This document shows positions 16,834 to 25,518 of a stretch of DNA of 64,000 nucleotides, one piece after another. Below the pieces are notes generated by a model. It worked only from the letters and a program-made list of their open reading frames with translations. It ran no database searches and had not been told where the DNA came from. Position 1 is the first letter of the stretch. Every line of letters starts with the position of its first letter. The DNA is from Alphaproteobacteria bacterium. GTDB taxonomy: Bacteria > Pseudomonadota > Alphaproteobacteria > Micavibrionales > Micavibrionaceae. A program made the position numbers and the translations under genes. The DNA lies in assembly GCA_018608245.1 (NCBI GenBank), contig JABAZY010000061.1, forward strand, positions 1 to 64,000. Reading direction: 5' to 3'.

Positions 16834-18050
16834 GGTAAATTATCCGAGGTAATAACAGTTTTGATCTTTTTGATGGCTTCATCAATTTCTGTGTTGGAAA
16901 TAGTTAGAGGAGGCGTCAATCGGAGTGTGTTTTTACCTGCTTGCGTTGCAACCAATCCATTTTCTAGAAGTTCAGCCAATAATTCTTTGATTTGAAATTT
17001 TGTATCAAGACCAATCATTAGACCTTGGCCTTTGATAGCGGTGATGGCATCGCCCGTTTCAGCCTGTAATGCTTCAAGTTGATCATAAAAATAAGCGCTA
17101 GCTTCGCGGACACGCGCTAAAAATTCAGGTTTCACAATTTCACTAACAACATGATAAACAACGTTTGTTGCAAGCGGGTTTCCGCCATAGGTCGTGCCAT
17201 GGTCGCCAGGTTTAAATACGGAGCATACATGATCTTTGGCCATGAACGCGCCAACAGGGAAGCCTCCACCAATACCTTTGGCAAGTGTTATAATGTCAGG
17301 TTCATAGTCAAAATGCGCGTGGGCAAATAATGTTCCCATACGCCCTATACCCGTTTGGATTTCATCAGAAATTAAAATGATATCATTATCGTTACAGAGT
17401 TTTTGTAGGCCTTGTAAAAATTCTGTTGTCCCTGCGGTTAAACCGCCTTCACCCTGAACAGGTTCAACAAGAACGCCACAAATTTTATCTGTGATAAGGG
17501 CTTTGACTGAATCTAAATCATTGAAATCTGCAAAGTGATAGCCGGGTAGGTAAGGGCCAAATTGTGGTTGTGATAATGATTTTTGTGTTCCGCTAACGGC
17601 ACCGTAAGTACGACCGTGGAATGAATTTTTGAAAACAATAAATTCTTTGCAGTCTTCTGAGCGGTTATAGTGCGCATAAGCACGAGCGAGCTTTAACGCA
17701 CCTTCAACGGCTTCAGCACCAGAGTTGCAGAAGAAAATTTTATCAGAACAACAATTGTTAACGAGAAGCTCAGCCGCATTGACTTTAGGCTCATGCGCGA
17801 AAGAGCCTACACACATAGTAAAACCTTTATCTAATTGCTCTTGGACACCCTTATTAAATGCAGGGTGGTTGTGCCCTAAAGAGCTGACGGCAATGCCTGC
17901 TGCGCAATCAAGATACTTGTTACCGTCTGTATCGTATAGGTAACAACCATCTGCTTTTTCCAACGCTATATGTTTATGCGGATATAAGGGCATAATAGAA
18001 TCGTTAGCGCGTTTTTGTAAGGCTTCACCGCTTGAGTTTTTAATGGTCAT
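16821..18050 (-). CDS. argD: Acetylornithine aminotransferase
   Basis: PLP-dependent class III aminotransferase that converts N-acetylglutamate semialdehyde to N-acetylornithine; it may also serve the lysine pathway. The PLP lysine is in ITLAKGIGGGFPVGAF and the cofactor Asp in LISDEIQTGIGRMG. GTTYGGNPLA is also conserved. The protein has 409 residues. An AGGAG lies about eight bases before the ATG. It is located 15 bp after argB. Confidence 0.96.
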   Translation of the reverse strand: MTIKNSSGEALQKRANDSIMPLYPHKHIALEKADGCYLYDTDGNKYLDCAAGIAVSSLGHNHPAFNKGVQEQLDKGFTMCVGSFAHEPKVNAAELLVNNCCSDKIFFCNSGAEAVEGALKLARAYAHYNRSEDCKEFIVFKNSFHGRTYGAVSGTQKSLSQPQFGPYLPGYHFADFNDLDSVKALITDKICGVLVEPVQGEGGLTAGTTEFLQGLQKLCNDNDIILISDEIQTGIGRMGTLFAHAHFDYEPDIITLAKGIGGGFPVGAFMAKDHVCSVFKPGDHGTTYGGNPLATNVVYHVVSEIVKPEFLARVREASAYFYDQLEALQAETGDAITAIKGQGLMIGLDTKFQIKELLAELLENGLVATQAGKNTLRLTPPLTISNTEIDEAIKKIKTVITSDNLPCLE

Positions 18051-18065
18051 TATATTTCTCCTAAA

Positions 18066-18932
18066 CTATTTTTTGCTTAATTCTTTTTGATAATTTTCTT
18101 TTTCGCTTTCACGAATAATCATGGTGCCCATACCTTCAGAGGTATAAATTTCATTGCGTAGAGCATCTTCTTTAAAGCCGTTTAAAATATGGACACGTTT
18201 TACACCGTTGCGTAGTGCATCGACACAATTTTCTAGTTTTACGCGCATACCATCTTTAACAGTTCCATCTGTAATCAGTTCTTCAATTTGACGAGCTGTT
18301 AAATATGATTGAACTTTACCATCCGCCATCACACCATCAATATCAGTGAGTAGAATTAGTTTGTTAGCTTTCGTCTCGCTAGCTAGTTGGATGGCTACAT
18401 TATCTGCATTGATATTTAGCGCTGTGCCGTCTTCTGAGAAGGCGAGGCAGGGGCAGACAGCTAGATCAGTGGCCGAGAAATGCTCCCGAATAGCGTCGCT
18501 ATCAATTTTTTCTAATGTGCCATCAAAACGCACTATATCACCTTCGTTAGGACGTCTTTTAGCTGTTGTCCAGTGCGGAGGAAGAGCGTTTAAGACTGTA
18601 GAGGGAAGTCTTGCTTTTACTAAGCTTTCGGATAATTTAAACCCTAAATCGCCGGTCAAGGTTTTCTTGATGATTTTGATATCATCGGCAGAAGAAATTC
18701 TACGCCCGTCAATTTTAAACGGTTCAAGTCCGGCTTCTTTCATCGCAATATCAATTGACTCACCACCGCCATAGATAAGCAGGATTTTGATGCCGTCATT
18801 GGTTAGCTCTTGGATATTCGCAATTAAATTTTCGCGGGCACCCTTGTCTGTAATGATACGACCACCAGCCTTTACAACAAAGAGCTGTCCTTGGAATAAA
18901 TTACGATAGAATTTTTTAAACGAATTTATCAT
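18066..18932 (-). CDS. argB: Acetylglutamate kinase (divergent)
   Basis: Amino-acid kinase fold enzyme that phosphorylates N-acetylglutamate. The N-terminal Lys-Gly motif reads FVVKAGGRIITD and the substrate loop LLIYGGGESID; common enzymes have K-(Y/L)-GG and HGGGP there. LLTDIDGVMADG and NINADNVA are the usual C-terminal motifs. At 288 residues the length is standard. The departures in the N-terminal glycine loops place it away from the classical E. coli form, possibly nearer the kinases associated with GNAT-type synthases. The identification rests on these motifs plus the argC/argD/argF context. Confidence 0.88.
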   Translation of the reverse strand: MINSFKKFYRNLFQGQLFVVKAGGRIITDKGARENLIANIQELTNDGIKILLIYGGGESIDIAMKEAGLEPFKIDGRRISSADDIKIIKKTLTGDLGFKLSESLVKARLPSTVLNALPPHWTTAKRRPNEGDIVRFDGTLEKIDSDAIREHFSATDLAVCPCLAFSEDGTALNINADNVAIQLASETKANKLILLTDIDGVMADGKVQSYLTARQIEELITDGTVKDGMRVKLENCVDALRNGVKRVHILNGFKEDALRNEIYTSEGMGTMIIRESEKENYQKELSKK

Positions 18933-18937
18933 AGCGC

Positions 18938-19933
18938 TTACGGATAAATTGGACTGTTAAATTGAAGGCCGAGTGTTTCATCAAGACCAAACATAATATT
19001 CATATTTTGAATGGCGGTCCCTGATGCACCACGGAGTAAATTATCTAACGCACCTTGAGCAATGATTTCGCCGTTATTACCTTGAGTATAATTCAAATCA
19101 ACGAAGTTTGTGCTGACGACATTCGTGAGTTCGACCTTATCAACGACACGCACGAAAGGATGGTTGTTGAATACGCTTAAATTTGCGGATGAGTCTGACT
19201 TAATAAAGCCATTGGCAAAGATACCCCGCAGGAAGGGCCCTACAGTGGGCGCGAAGTTCAGTTGTTTTTCGTCAAGTCCGCTTGTTGCCAAAATCTCTGG
19301 GGTATGGCGGTGATTATTGACCAGATAACTTCTGATATTTTGCGAGCAGAAGGGGTGATCGACAGGGTCACGGGCACTACGTCCACCTCCAGATGTACCA
19401 GAAATAGCAATAACATCGGCACCGTCCATTTTATCTTTGAAGGGTAGCAATAATAATTGAACTAAGAGTGCAAAGCACCCTGGGTTTGCGACGGCATCGG
19501 CTTTGGCGATTTGATCTCTGTAGATTTCAGGGAGACCATAGACAAAACGCCCATCTAATAATTCTGGATGATGATGTTCGATATTGTAATAACGCTCATA
19601 AGTTTCTTTGTCGCTTAATCTAAAATCAGCAGAGAAATCTATGATTTTGGTTTTACCCAAAAAGCTAGGGGCAACTTCTTGTGCAGCCTTGTGTGGTAGA
19701 CATAAGAAAACAACATCACTGTCGTTAGCCACAGTGTCGTGGGCTGTGTTTGTAATGTTTAATCCTTCAATATGACTCAATCTTGGGAATAATTCGGATA
19801 GAGGTGTGCCCTCATGTTGGCGAGATACAAGATATTTAAGCTCAATTTCAGGGTGTTGAAGTAGACAACGTAATAACTCTGTGCCTGTGTAGCCAGTGAC
19901 GCCGATAATTGATACTTTGATTTTGTTACTCAT
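18938..19933 (-). CDS. argC: N-acetyl-gamma-glutamyl-phosphate reductase
   Basis: NADPH-dependent reduction of N-acetylglutamyl phosphate to the semialdehyde. The Rossmann N-terminus is SIIGVTGYTGTELLRCL. The catalytic Cys is in VANPGCFALLVQ, and SGTSGGGRSA and HRHTPEI follow. The 331-residue length is typical. Its start lies 18 bp after the GNAT gene and it ends five bases before argB, consistent with one operon. Confidence 0.96.
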   Translation of the reverse strand: MSNKIKVSIIGVTGYTGTELLRCLLQHPEIELKYLVSRQHEGTPLSELFPRLSHIEGLNITNTAHDTVANDSDVVFLCLPHKAAQEVAPSFLGKTKIIDFSADFRLSDKETYERYYNIEHHHPELLDGRFVYGLPEIYRDQIAKADAVANPGCFALLVQLLLLPFKDKMDGADVIAISGTSGGGRSARDPVDHPFCSQNIRSYLVNNHRHTPEILATSGLDEKQLNFAPTVGPFLRGIFANGFIKSDSSANLSVFNNHPFVRVVDKVELTNVVSTNFVDLNYTQGNNGEIIAQGALDNLLRGASGTAIQNMNIMFGLDETLGLQFNSPIYP

Positions 19934-19951
19934 GGTGGGGTGTTTCCTAAT

Positions 19952-20611
19952 TTATTGTAAGGCTAAGGGTATAGCTATTTGGGGTGTTGGGGCAATAGGT
20001 GACGGCATTATTGTCACAGCAGGTTCAGGTTGTTCAATTGGAAGATTAAAGAAAACTGAGGCGTAGTCATCTTCTGCCAAAAGTGTTGGCATGCCAGCAG
20101 TGTAGCCTTGATTGATAAAAAGGGCGTGGCTACCCATATTTTGTGCACCAACCTTGGCGATGATTTGGCTAATACCTGCTTCTTTCGCTATAAGTTCAGC
20201 TTGTTTGAATAATATATCGTATGGTTTTACGGCTTCGCTCATATGGGTATATTGCTTAGGTCTATAATCTGGGTGAATGACCACAGATTGAATAACAGCC
20301 ATTCCTTCAGTGATGGGATATCCCTCTAGATTTATCGTCGCAGGATTAGCAGGATCTGTTGTGAGTAATAAATGAGCGATATGATTGCCGTAATTATCCT
20401 TAATGCCAATAATCGGCATGTCTGCATCCAAATGAGCTTTTAAATCTTCAATCGTTCTTGGCTTCAGCCGATGTTTTTTGTCTTCTGGAAGATCCTCAAT
20501 GACTTGGTCTTGAAGTGTAATGAGATGAGGTAAATCATCTTCGTTAAGTACATAGCAGGCGTAAGGCGTGCCGTAAGAGGGGTTATTAAATACATTCATT
20601 TCGTAGCTCAT
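19952..20611 (-). CDS. GNAT-like acetyltransferase, first gene of the arginine operon
   Basis: The 219-residue protein has a GNAT-like order of strands. VIQSVVIHPDYRPKQYTHMS matches the beta4/acetyl-CoA loop region, and AKVGAQNMGSHALFINQGY the beta5-alpha4-end helix typical of the fold. A Pro-rich tail (EQPEPAVTIMPSPIAPT) ends it. The canonical R/Q-x-x-G-x-G/A loop is degenerate. No argA or argJ is visible in the operon, so it could be a short N-acetylglutamate synthase, but that is inference from position only. The start ATG 20611 has a weak ribosome site. Confidence 0.7.
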   Translation of the reverse strand: MSYEMNVFNNPSYGTPYACYVLNEDDLPHLITLQDQVIEDLPEDKKHRLKPRTIEDLKAHLDADMPIIGIKDNYGNHIAHLLLTTDPANPATINLEGYPITEGMAVIQSVVIHPDYRPKQYTHMSEAVKPYDILFKQAELIAKEAGISQIIAKVGAQNMGSHALFINQGYTAGMPTLLAEDDYASVFFNLPIEQPEPAVTIMPSPIAPTPQIAIPLALQ

Positions 20612-20614
20612 TAA

Positions 20615-20745
20615 ACATAGTCGAAGCCCAAGCGCCTTTGTGTAAAGGTCTTATGATTGATCGCTATTCTAGAAATGAAAGAGTGATAGAGGGGCTTAAA
20701 AACTAAACACACGTAACATATTAGCGATCAGCTAATACGTCGTCG
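20615..20745 (-). promoter_or_regulatory. Candidate arginine attenuator with alternative hairpins
   Basis: In the leader RNA, 20741-20731 (including the Arg codons and TATTAGC) pairs with 20725-20715 in an 11-bp stem with two G-U pairs. The loop and right arm, TGATCGCTA (20730-20722), can instead pair perfectly over nine bases with TAGCGATCA (20666-20658). The two folds exclude each other. A U-rich stretch (TTTAGTTTTT, 20707-20698) follows the first hairpin. A further possible pair, AAGCCC (20697-20692) with GGGCTT (20629-20624), lies just before the GNAT start. The structures are read by eye, not computed. Confidence 0.5.
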
Positions 20746-20772
20746 GCTTTGATATGTGCAGTTCTTATCCAT
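20728..20772 (-). CDS. Candidate arginine leader peptide (14 codons, Arg-Arg-Arg)
   Basis: ATG 20772-20770 opens a 14-codon ORF, MDKNCTYQSRRRIS, ending at TGA 20730-20728. Three consecutive Arg codons (CGA CGA CGT) lie at 20745-20737, directly on the left arm of the first leader hairpin. There is no Shine-Dalgarno sequence. The -10 element ends only seven to eight bases upstream, so the A of ATG may be the transcription start, a leaderless arrangement. The Sinorhizobium trpL leader peptide is a known leaderless precedent. Its place before an arginine operon is what makes it credible. Confidence 0.5.
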   Translation of the reverse strand: MDKNCTYQSRRRIS

Positions 20773-20778
20773 AAGCTA

Positions 20779-20808
20779 GTTATAAGTGTTTTTTGGAAAA
20801 TTTGTCAA
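20779..20808 (-). promoter_or_regulatory. Promoter of the GNAT-argCBDF operon
   Basis: Minus-strand TTGACA (20808-20803), a 17-bp spacer and TTATAA (20785-20780), or TATAAC with spacing 18. This predicts a start at about 20773-20772 and a leader of roughly 160 bases before the GNAT start codon. Confidence 0.65.
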
Positions 20809-20830
20809 TGCATTAATTTTATTAATAGCT

Positions 20831-21403
20831 TTAAATCGTCTTTTTATGTGGAGTAAATTCGCCATAGAAAATGTTATTTCTAAGCATGGTAAAAACTCTT
20901 GGAAATCCATACTCTATTTCAAAATATATTTTTTGATTCTTATCTTTTGTCTTTTTTGAGTATGTGGCTACTTTTCTAATAGAATTAATTGGAGGAATAG
21001 GTCTGTCATAACAGCAAACATCTATATCCAATATCCGTAATAAATATTGGAGTTCAAATGTTTTTTGATTACTAGAAATGCCCTTTATTGGTATTGTGAC
21101 TTCATAAGTAAGGGTGGCGCTACTATGAGATTTAATGTTATCTGGAACTTCAATTTTAATTAATTTACCAATAAAGAAAACTTCTCTTTGTAAATAAAGC
21201 TCATATTCAGTGATGGTTGGCCCAAAATACGTAGCTTTTCCAGTCGTTTTTTTCATGTCATTGATTATTTTTTCGGCTTCAATAATGTCTTGTTTTGGAA
21301 TTTTGATATGAATTATATACAGCCAGCTTAAAATAATTACAGATATAGAAAGCGCTAATAAAAAAAATATTTTCGTATTAAATTTTATTTTTTTATCACT
21401 CAT
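20831..21403 (-). CDS. Hypothetical membrane-anchored protein
   Basis: The 190-residue protein has a basic N-terminus, one membrane segment (IFFLLALSISVIILSWLYII, residues ~12-32) and a periplasmic-side domain of beta-rich character. It is AT-rich. I recognise no family. It lies seven bases after yejE on the same strand, so it may be read from the yejE transcript, and it sits immediately upstream of the arginine promoter. Confidence 0.6.
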   Translation of the reverse strand: MSDKKIKFNTKIFFLLALSISVIILSWLYIIHIKIPKQDIIEAEKIINDMKKTTGKATYFGPTITEYELYLQREVFFIGKLIKIEVPDNIKSHSSATLTYEVTIPIKGISSNQKTFELQYLLRILDIDVCCYDRPIPPINSIRKVATYSKKTKDKNQKIYFEIEYGFPRVFTMLRNNIFYGEFTPHKKTI

Positions 21404-21410
21404 ATTATCT

Positions 21411-22436
21411 CTATAAAGTCGTCTTGCGCGGATCGAATGCGTCTCTGACGGCTTCGCCGATGAAGGTTAGGAGTGAGAGCATTAGGGCTAGTGATACAAA
21501 AGCGGTGATGCCTAACCATGGTGCTTGAAGGTTGTTTTTACCTTGGGCGAGCATTTCTCCTAATGACGCGGAACCGGGTGGTAGGCCTAGTCCTAAGAAA
21601 TCTAAGGAAGTAAGCGCGGTGATTGATCCTGTTAAGATAAATGGCATCAACGTTAATGTGGCGACCATCGCATTGGGTAGAACATGGCGATACATAATGG
21701 ATAGGTTTGATACACCAAGGGCATTGGCGGCCTTGACGTAGTCAAAGTTACGGGTGCGTAAGAACTCTGCACGGACAACATCGACAAGACTGACCCATGA
21801 GAATAAAAGTAGGATAGCGAGTAATGTCCAAAATCCAGGAATAAACATCGCGGAGAATATGATGAGAATATAGAGCGAGGGGAGTGATGCCCAGACCTCA
21901 ATAAAGCGTTGCATGATTAAGTCTAATCGTCCGCCATAATAGCCCTGAAACGCACCTGCAATAATACCGATGATGGAACTGATGATGGTGAGGGTTAGGC
22001 CGAATAAAACAGAGATGCGGAAGCCATAAATAACACGGGCTGCAACATCGCGCCCTTGATCATCTGTACCAAAAATATTATCGCGTGTTGGGCCTGATGG
22101 GGCAGGGGTTGGCAGATTATAATTAATCGTGTCATAGGAAAAACGGATTGGTGGCCAAACCATCCAACCTTTTTCATTGATAAGATCTTGGACGTAGGTA
22201 TCGCGGTAGTCAGCCTCGGTCTCAAAATCTCCGCCGAATTTGGTTTCGGGGTAATTTTGGAATACAGGCGCATAAAAGCCACCGTCATATTTGACCAATA
22301 AAGGTTTATCATTCGCCACAAACTCAGCGCACAGACATATCAGCAATAACGAGCAGAATATCCAAAACGACCAAAGGCCACGTTTATTGGCTTTAAATTG
22401 GGCAAGGCGTCGTTGTGTAAGGGGCGATAGAACCAT
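21411..22436 (-). CDS. yejE: Peptide ABC transporter permease YejE
   Basis: Inner-membrane permease subunit of the YejABEF-type importer. A cytosolic start (RRLAQFKANKRGLWSFW) is followed by a first membrane helix and a ~90-residue periplasmic insertion (GGDFETEADYRDTYV) typical of YejE. Then comes the DppC-like core (FGTDDQGRDVAARVIYG) and the EAA loop (ANALGVSNLSIMYRHVLPNA). The length is 341 residues. yejB lies about 1.3 kb upstream, with hypothetical genes between. Confidence 0.92.
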   Translation of the reverse strand: MVLSPLTQRRLAQFKANKRGLWSFWIFCSLLLICLCAEFVANDKPLLVKYDGGFYAPVFQNYPETKFGGDFETEADYRDTYVQDLINEKGWMVWPPIRFSYDTINYNLPTPAPSGPTRDNIFGTDDQGRDVAARVIYGFRISVLFGLTLTIISSIIGIIAGAFQGYYGGRLDLIMQRFIEVWASLPSLYILIIFSAMFIPGFWTLLAILLLFSWVSLVDVVRAEFLRTRNFDYVKAANALGVSNLSIMYRHVLPNAMVATLTLMPFILTGSITALTSLDFLGLGLPPGSASLGEMLAQGKNNLQAPWLGITAFVSLALMLSLLTFIGEAVRDAFDPRKTTL

Positions 22437-22490
22437 AGAGTGTTTATATTACTGATTAAGTTTAATATTTATATCAGCAATTCTAAGCTA

Positions 22491-23389
22491 TTATTTGTAT
22501 TCTAACAAAGGCTTATTGCCTAAAGCAGAGATTTGTTCACTGATAGCAGAATTAAATGTTGGATCTGGATGGCAATGAGCAAATTGCCCAAATATGCGTG
22601 ACACAGCGCCAGCGATGTAATCGGCTATTGATGTCGTTGCTAATTCAGTATTTTTATAATCGCTATCAGCAACATTTATGGTTCTTGTATAAGGTGTTAT
22701 TTTGCCCTCATAGTTAGATGCTCTGGATGATTTATCTATTTCAATAAAGTAACCTAAGGCAGATTTTGTTTCTTGGGTAGGGGTATTGAAATCAGCCACA
22801 AGCGTTAGTTCATATATATCCTTAGTAGATTTATATTCAAACCCTACTCGAATAGTGTTTGAATAACCTGCGTTTTTAAATATTTCTGGATTGAGTGTGT
22901 AAGCATCAATTTCGGATATAGGAATTAAGCTAGCAAATCTAATTTGATCGTTTGTAGTTACAAATTTATCAATATTTTCATTTTTGAACGCGTCAGCTAA
23001 ACAAGTTGAAAAATCATTAGCAGGTAGCTGTTCTATAACATCATCTATCGTTTCAGCATTGTCGTATTCATAATAGAGGGTGCATTTAAAGCGTAATGCT
23101 TTTTCAATGTTTGTTGCGCATTCATCCGTTTCTTCTGTCGTGAGATCTGTTGTTACAACATCATTATTTGAAGAAGTGGTGGGTTAGGCGCTGTTTCAAT
23201 ACCAGAAACAGCTTTAAATGGTGATTTATATTTTGAGTCTTGAGTTCTTTCAGGCGTATTCGCCGGGGTGTTGTCGTTGACTGGTGTAGGTTTTTGATCT
23301 GGCCATAATAGAGCTGTCGCCAAAACGACAACTGATGCAACGCCTAATGTTTTTCTATTGAATAACGCCATAATATCTCTTTGAAACAA
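22491..23389 (-). pseudogene. Unknown exported or anchored protein, frameshifted
   Basis: From ATG 23389 (or 23371, MALFNRKTLG) the frame has a membrane/signal segment (VASVVVLATALLWP) and a Pro/Thr/Asn-rich linker, and stops at ~23153. The other half is open from about 23180 to 22491 in a shifted frame, with coding character (TTDLTTEETDECATNIEKA ... ALGNKPLLEYK). One extra C in the CCC at 23183-23181 would join them as APNPTTSSNND, giving ~300 residues. The C-terminal half has four scattered Cys, suggesting an oxidised periplasmic fold. The frame break may be real or an assembly indel. No family is recognised. Confidence 0.6.
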
Positions 23390-23434
23390 AAAAAAGACAT
23401 TAGCACAGTATTGTAATTATGTAAATAAAATTAT

Positions 23435-23707
23435 TTAATGAACAGACGTAGAGCCAGTACCAGTTTTCTCCATGATGCGGAGTTTGAACTTTTGGTCACT
23501 ATTTAGGGGGGTATTGTCGTTTTCAGGAAGGGGGATAAGGAATTCGTTGGCTTTTTTAGGGTGTTGTTGTAAATCACCGCGTGAAACAGCGATTGTTTCT
23601 TCGACTAATTCCTGTAGATGTTTTTTGTCTTCTTCTGTCACTTCGCCATTTTCCAAAATCTTCTTACGAAAATCATTTAGTTTTTTATGGACAGTGTTGA
23701 ATTTCAT
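23435..23707 (-). CDS. Hypothetical small helical protein
   Basis: The 90-residue charged protein has a probable coiled-coil N-terminus (VHKKLNDFRKKILENGEVTEEDKKHLQELVEETI) and a polar tail. No recognised domain or signal. It lies between yejB and the frameshifted gene on the same strand, 80 bp from yejB. The frame is clean and the codon use resembles neighbours, so it is probably real. Confidence 0.5.
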   Translation of the reverse strand: MKFNTVHKKLNDFRKKILENGEVTEEDKKHLQELVEETIAVSRGDLQQHPKKANEFLIPLPENDNTPLNSDQKFKLRIMEKTGTGSTSVH

Positions 23708-23787
23708 GACGTTTATTCCTTTTGAGTGCCAACTTTATAGGCGTATTTAGGCGTTTTGTCAAGTTTTTATGGAATTATCAGACTGTG

Positions 23788-24891
23788 TTATACAGTACGT
23801 GCCTCAAAATCAATACGCGGATCAACCTTCACATAGACAATGTCACGGATGAGGGTCATCACTAATCCCATAAGGGAGAAGATATAGAGCGTGCCTAATA
23901 CAACAGGGTAGTCACGGTTAATAACGCTCTCATAACCGAGCAGTCCAAGGCCATCGAGAGAGAAAATAACCTCGATCAATAAAGATCCTGTGAAGAAGAT
24001 AGCAAGGAAGGCGCTGGGGAATCCAGCAATCACAATCAGCATAGCATTACGAAAGACATGACCGTATAGCACTTGTTTCTCACCAAGGCCTTTGGCGCGG
24101 GCGGTTAGCACGTAATGCTTGTTAATCTCATCAAGAAAGGAGTTTTTGGTCAGCATTGTAAGTCCTGCAAACCCACTAATTACCATAGCAATCACAGGCA
24201 AGACCATATGCCAGAGATAATCACCAATTTTGCCTATGCTGGAGAGGTCGTCCCAATTATCGGAGGTCAGTCCGCGTAAGGGAAAAATATCGAAATATCG
24301 CCCACCCGCAAACACAATGATCAGCAGAATAGCAAACATGAAAGAGGGGATGGCATAACCTGTAAAGACCGCAGCTGATGTCCAAATATCAAATTTTTGT
24401 CCATCTTTGACAGCCTTTTTAATACCGAGGGGAATAGAGATAAGGTAGATAATCAGTGTTGACCAAAGGCCCAGTGAAATGGACACAGGCATTTTTTCTA
24501 GAACTAATTCAATAACGGACACATCACGGTAATAGCTTTGCCCCAGATCGAATTGAGCATAGTTAACGACCATATCAAAAAAGCGGATATGGGCTGGTTT
24601 ATCAAAGCCGTACATGGCCTCAAGCTCTGCCACAAATTCTGGGTCTAATCCTTGAGAGCCACGATACTTGCTCGACTCGCCTGTTGATTGTGCGCTGACG
24701 CCAACGGCCATGTCTGCCCCACCCCCGCCACCAATACGAGCAGTTGCCTCTACGCCGTGACCTTGCAATTGTGCAATCATACGCTCAACGGGGCCGCCTG
24801 GCACGAATTGAACAATGATAAAGCTGATCAGCATAATGCCCAACAATGTCGGGATCATGAGGAGTAGTCGACGGAGAATGTAATTAAGCAT
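23788..24891 (-). CDS. yejB: Peptide ABC transporter permease YejB
   Basis: DppB-like inner-membrane permease of the YejABEF-type importer. It starts [20 protein letters not shown], has a long periplasmic loop after helix 1 characteristic of YejB (~residues 45-125), and the core EAA region [22 protein letters not shown]. The protein has 367 residues. It starts 12 bp after the phosphatase-like gene and may share that transcript. Confidence 0.92.
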   Translation of the reverse strand: MLNYILRRLLLMIPTLLGIMLISFIIVQFVPGGPVERMIAQLQGHGVEATARIGGGGGADMAVGVSAQSTGESSKYRGSQGLDPEFVAELEAMYGFDKPAHIRFFDMVVNYAQFDLGQSYYRDVSVIELVLEKMPVSISLGLWSTLIIYLISIPLGIKKAVKDGQKFDIWTSAAVFTGYAIPSFMFAILLIIVFAGGRYFDIFPLRGLTSDNWDDLSSIGKIGDYLWHMVLPVIAMVISGFAGLTMLTKNSFLDEINKHYVLTARAKGLGEKQVLYGHVFRNAMLIVIAGFPSAFLAIFFTGSLLIEVIFSLDGLGLLGYESVINRDYPVVLGTLYIFSLMGLVMTLIRDIVYVKVDPRIDFEARTV

Positions 24892-24903
24892 AGAAAAGCT
24901 CGC

Positions 24904-25518
24904 TTATGGTTTTATGTTCCAATCATGGATGATCCATTGATTATCAACAAATTCTAATACAGCTAGCCCCCCAGTGGAAAGCTTGATTTTGTTTTGCGCA
25001 GAGAATTCTTCAAAATTGCCCGTCAGATGAGGCGCAAACCGCGCAATACCGTTGGAGGTTACGACCATAATTGTATCTTGCCCATCCTCGATAATGTGAT
25101 TAGCAAAGTTTTTCCAGTTATCAATGCAATTTTGTGGGTCAAAATTCCATCCCTCTGGCACGATGCCGTGGTTGTCCCAATCTTTGATAGCTTGCTCTCC
25201 TATGCGTTGTATCACTTTGTCTTCTGTTAAGTTTTCATCTGGCCCATAATCAATTTCGTTGAAAATATCTAATGGGAAAACAGGTTGCGCATAGCCGAGT
25301 GTTTTCAGCGCAATTTCCGCTGTTTCCTTTGTGCGTATCAATTTCGAGGAATAAGTGACTTCGGGGTAAATTTTATTCGTTTTTAACCACGCGCCAATTT
25401 TCTCAGCTTGAGCAAGACCGCTTTCTACAAGGGGAAGGTCAGTTCGCCCACCAACGCGCGTTGGTGTTTGATCGGCGGTAAACGTATTCCCATGTCTAGC
25501 GATGATAAGTTTTGTCAT
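24904..25518 (-). CDS. Histidine phosphatase / phosphoglycerate-mutase-like protein
   Basis: The N-terminal RHG motif (LIIARHGNTF) supplies the phospho-accepting His. A second conserved Arg lies in SSKLIRTKETAEIAL, and a Glu/His region follows (FNEIDYGPDE, VVTSNGIARF). The usual C-terminal catalytic His of the T-H-G motif reads TSNG here, so activity is not assured. The length is 204 residues. The start overlaps the SMR-like gene end by four bases (kdsB-SMR-phosphatase-yejB transcript likely). The substrate is unknown. Confidence 0.8.
   Translation of the reverse strand: MTKLIIARHGNTFTADQTPTRVGGRTDLPLVESGLAQAEKIGAWLKTNKIYPEVTYSSKLIRTKETAEIALKTLGYAQPVFPLDIFNEIDYGPDENLTEDKVIQRIGEQAIKDWDNHGIVPEGWNFDPQNCIDNWKNFANHIIEDGQDTIMVVTSNGIARFAPHLTGNFEEFSAQNKIKLSTGGLAVLEFVDNQWIIHDWNIKP

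Noticed and set aside
18346-18774. 142-codon plus-strand ORF inside argB
   Set aside because: Antisense to a clearly coding gene with intact motifs; a shadow frame.
20635-20648. Short hairpin CCTTT-GTGT-AAAGG in the arginine leader
   Set aside because: Only five pairs and no T-run, so it is not by itself a terminator; kept only as part of the wider leader region.
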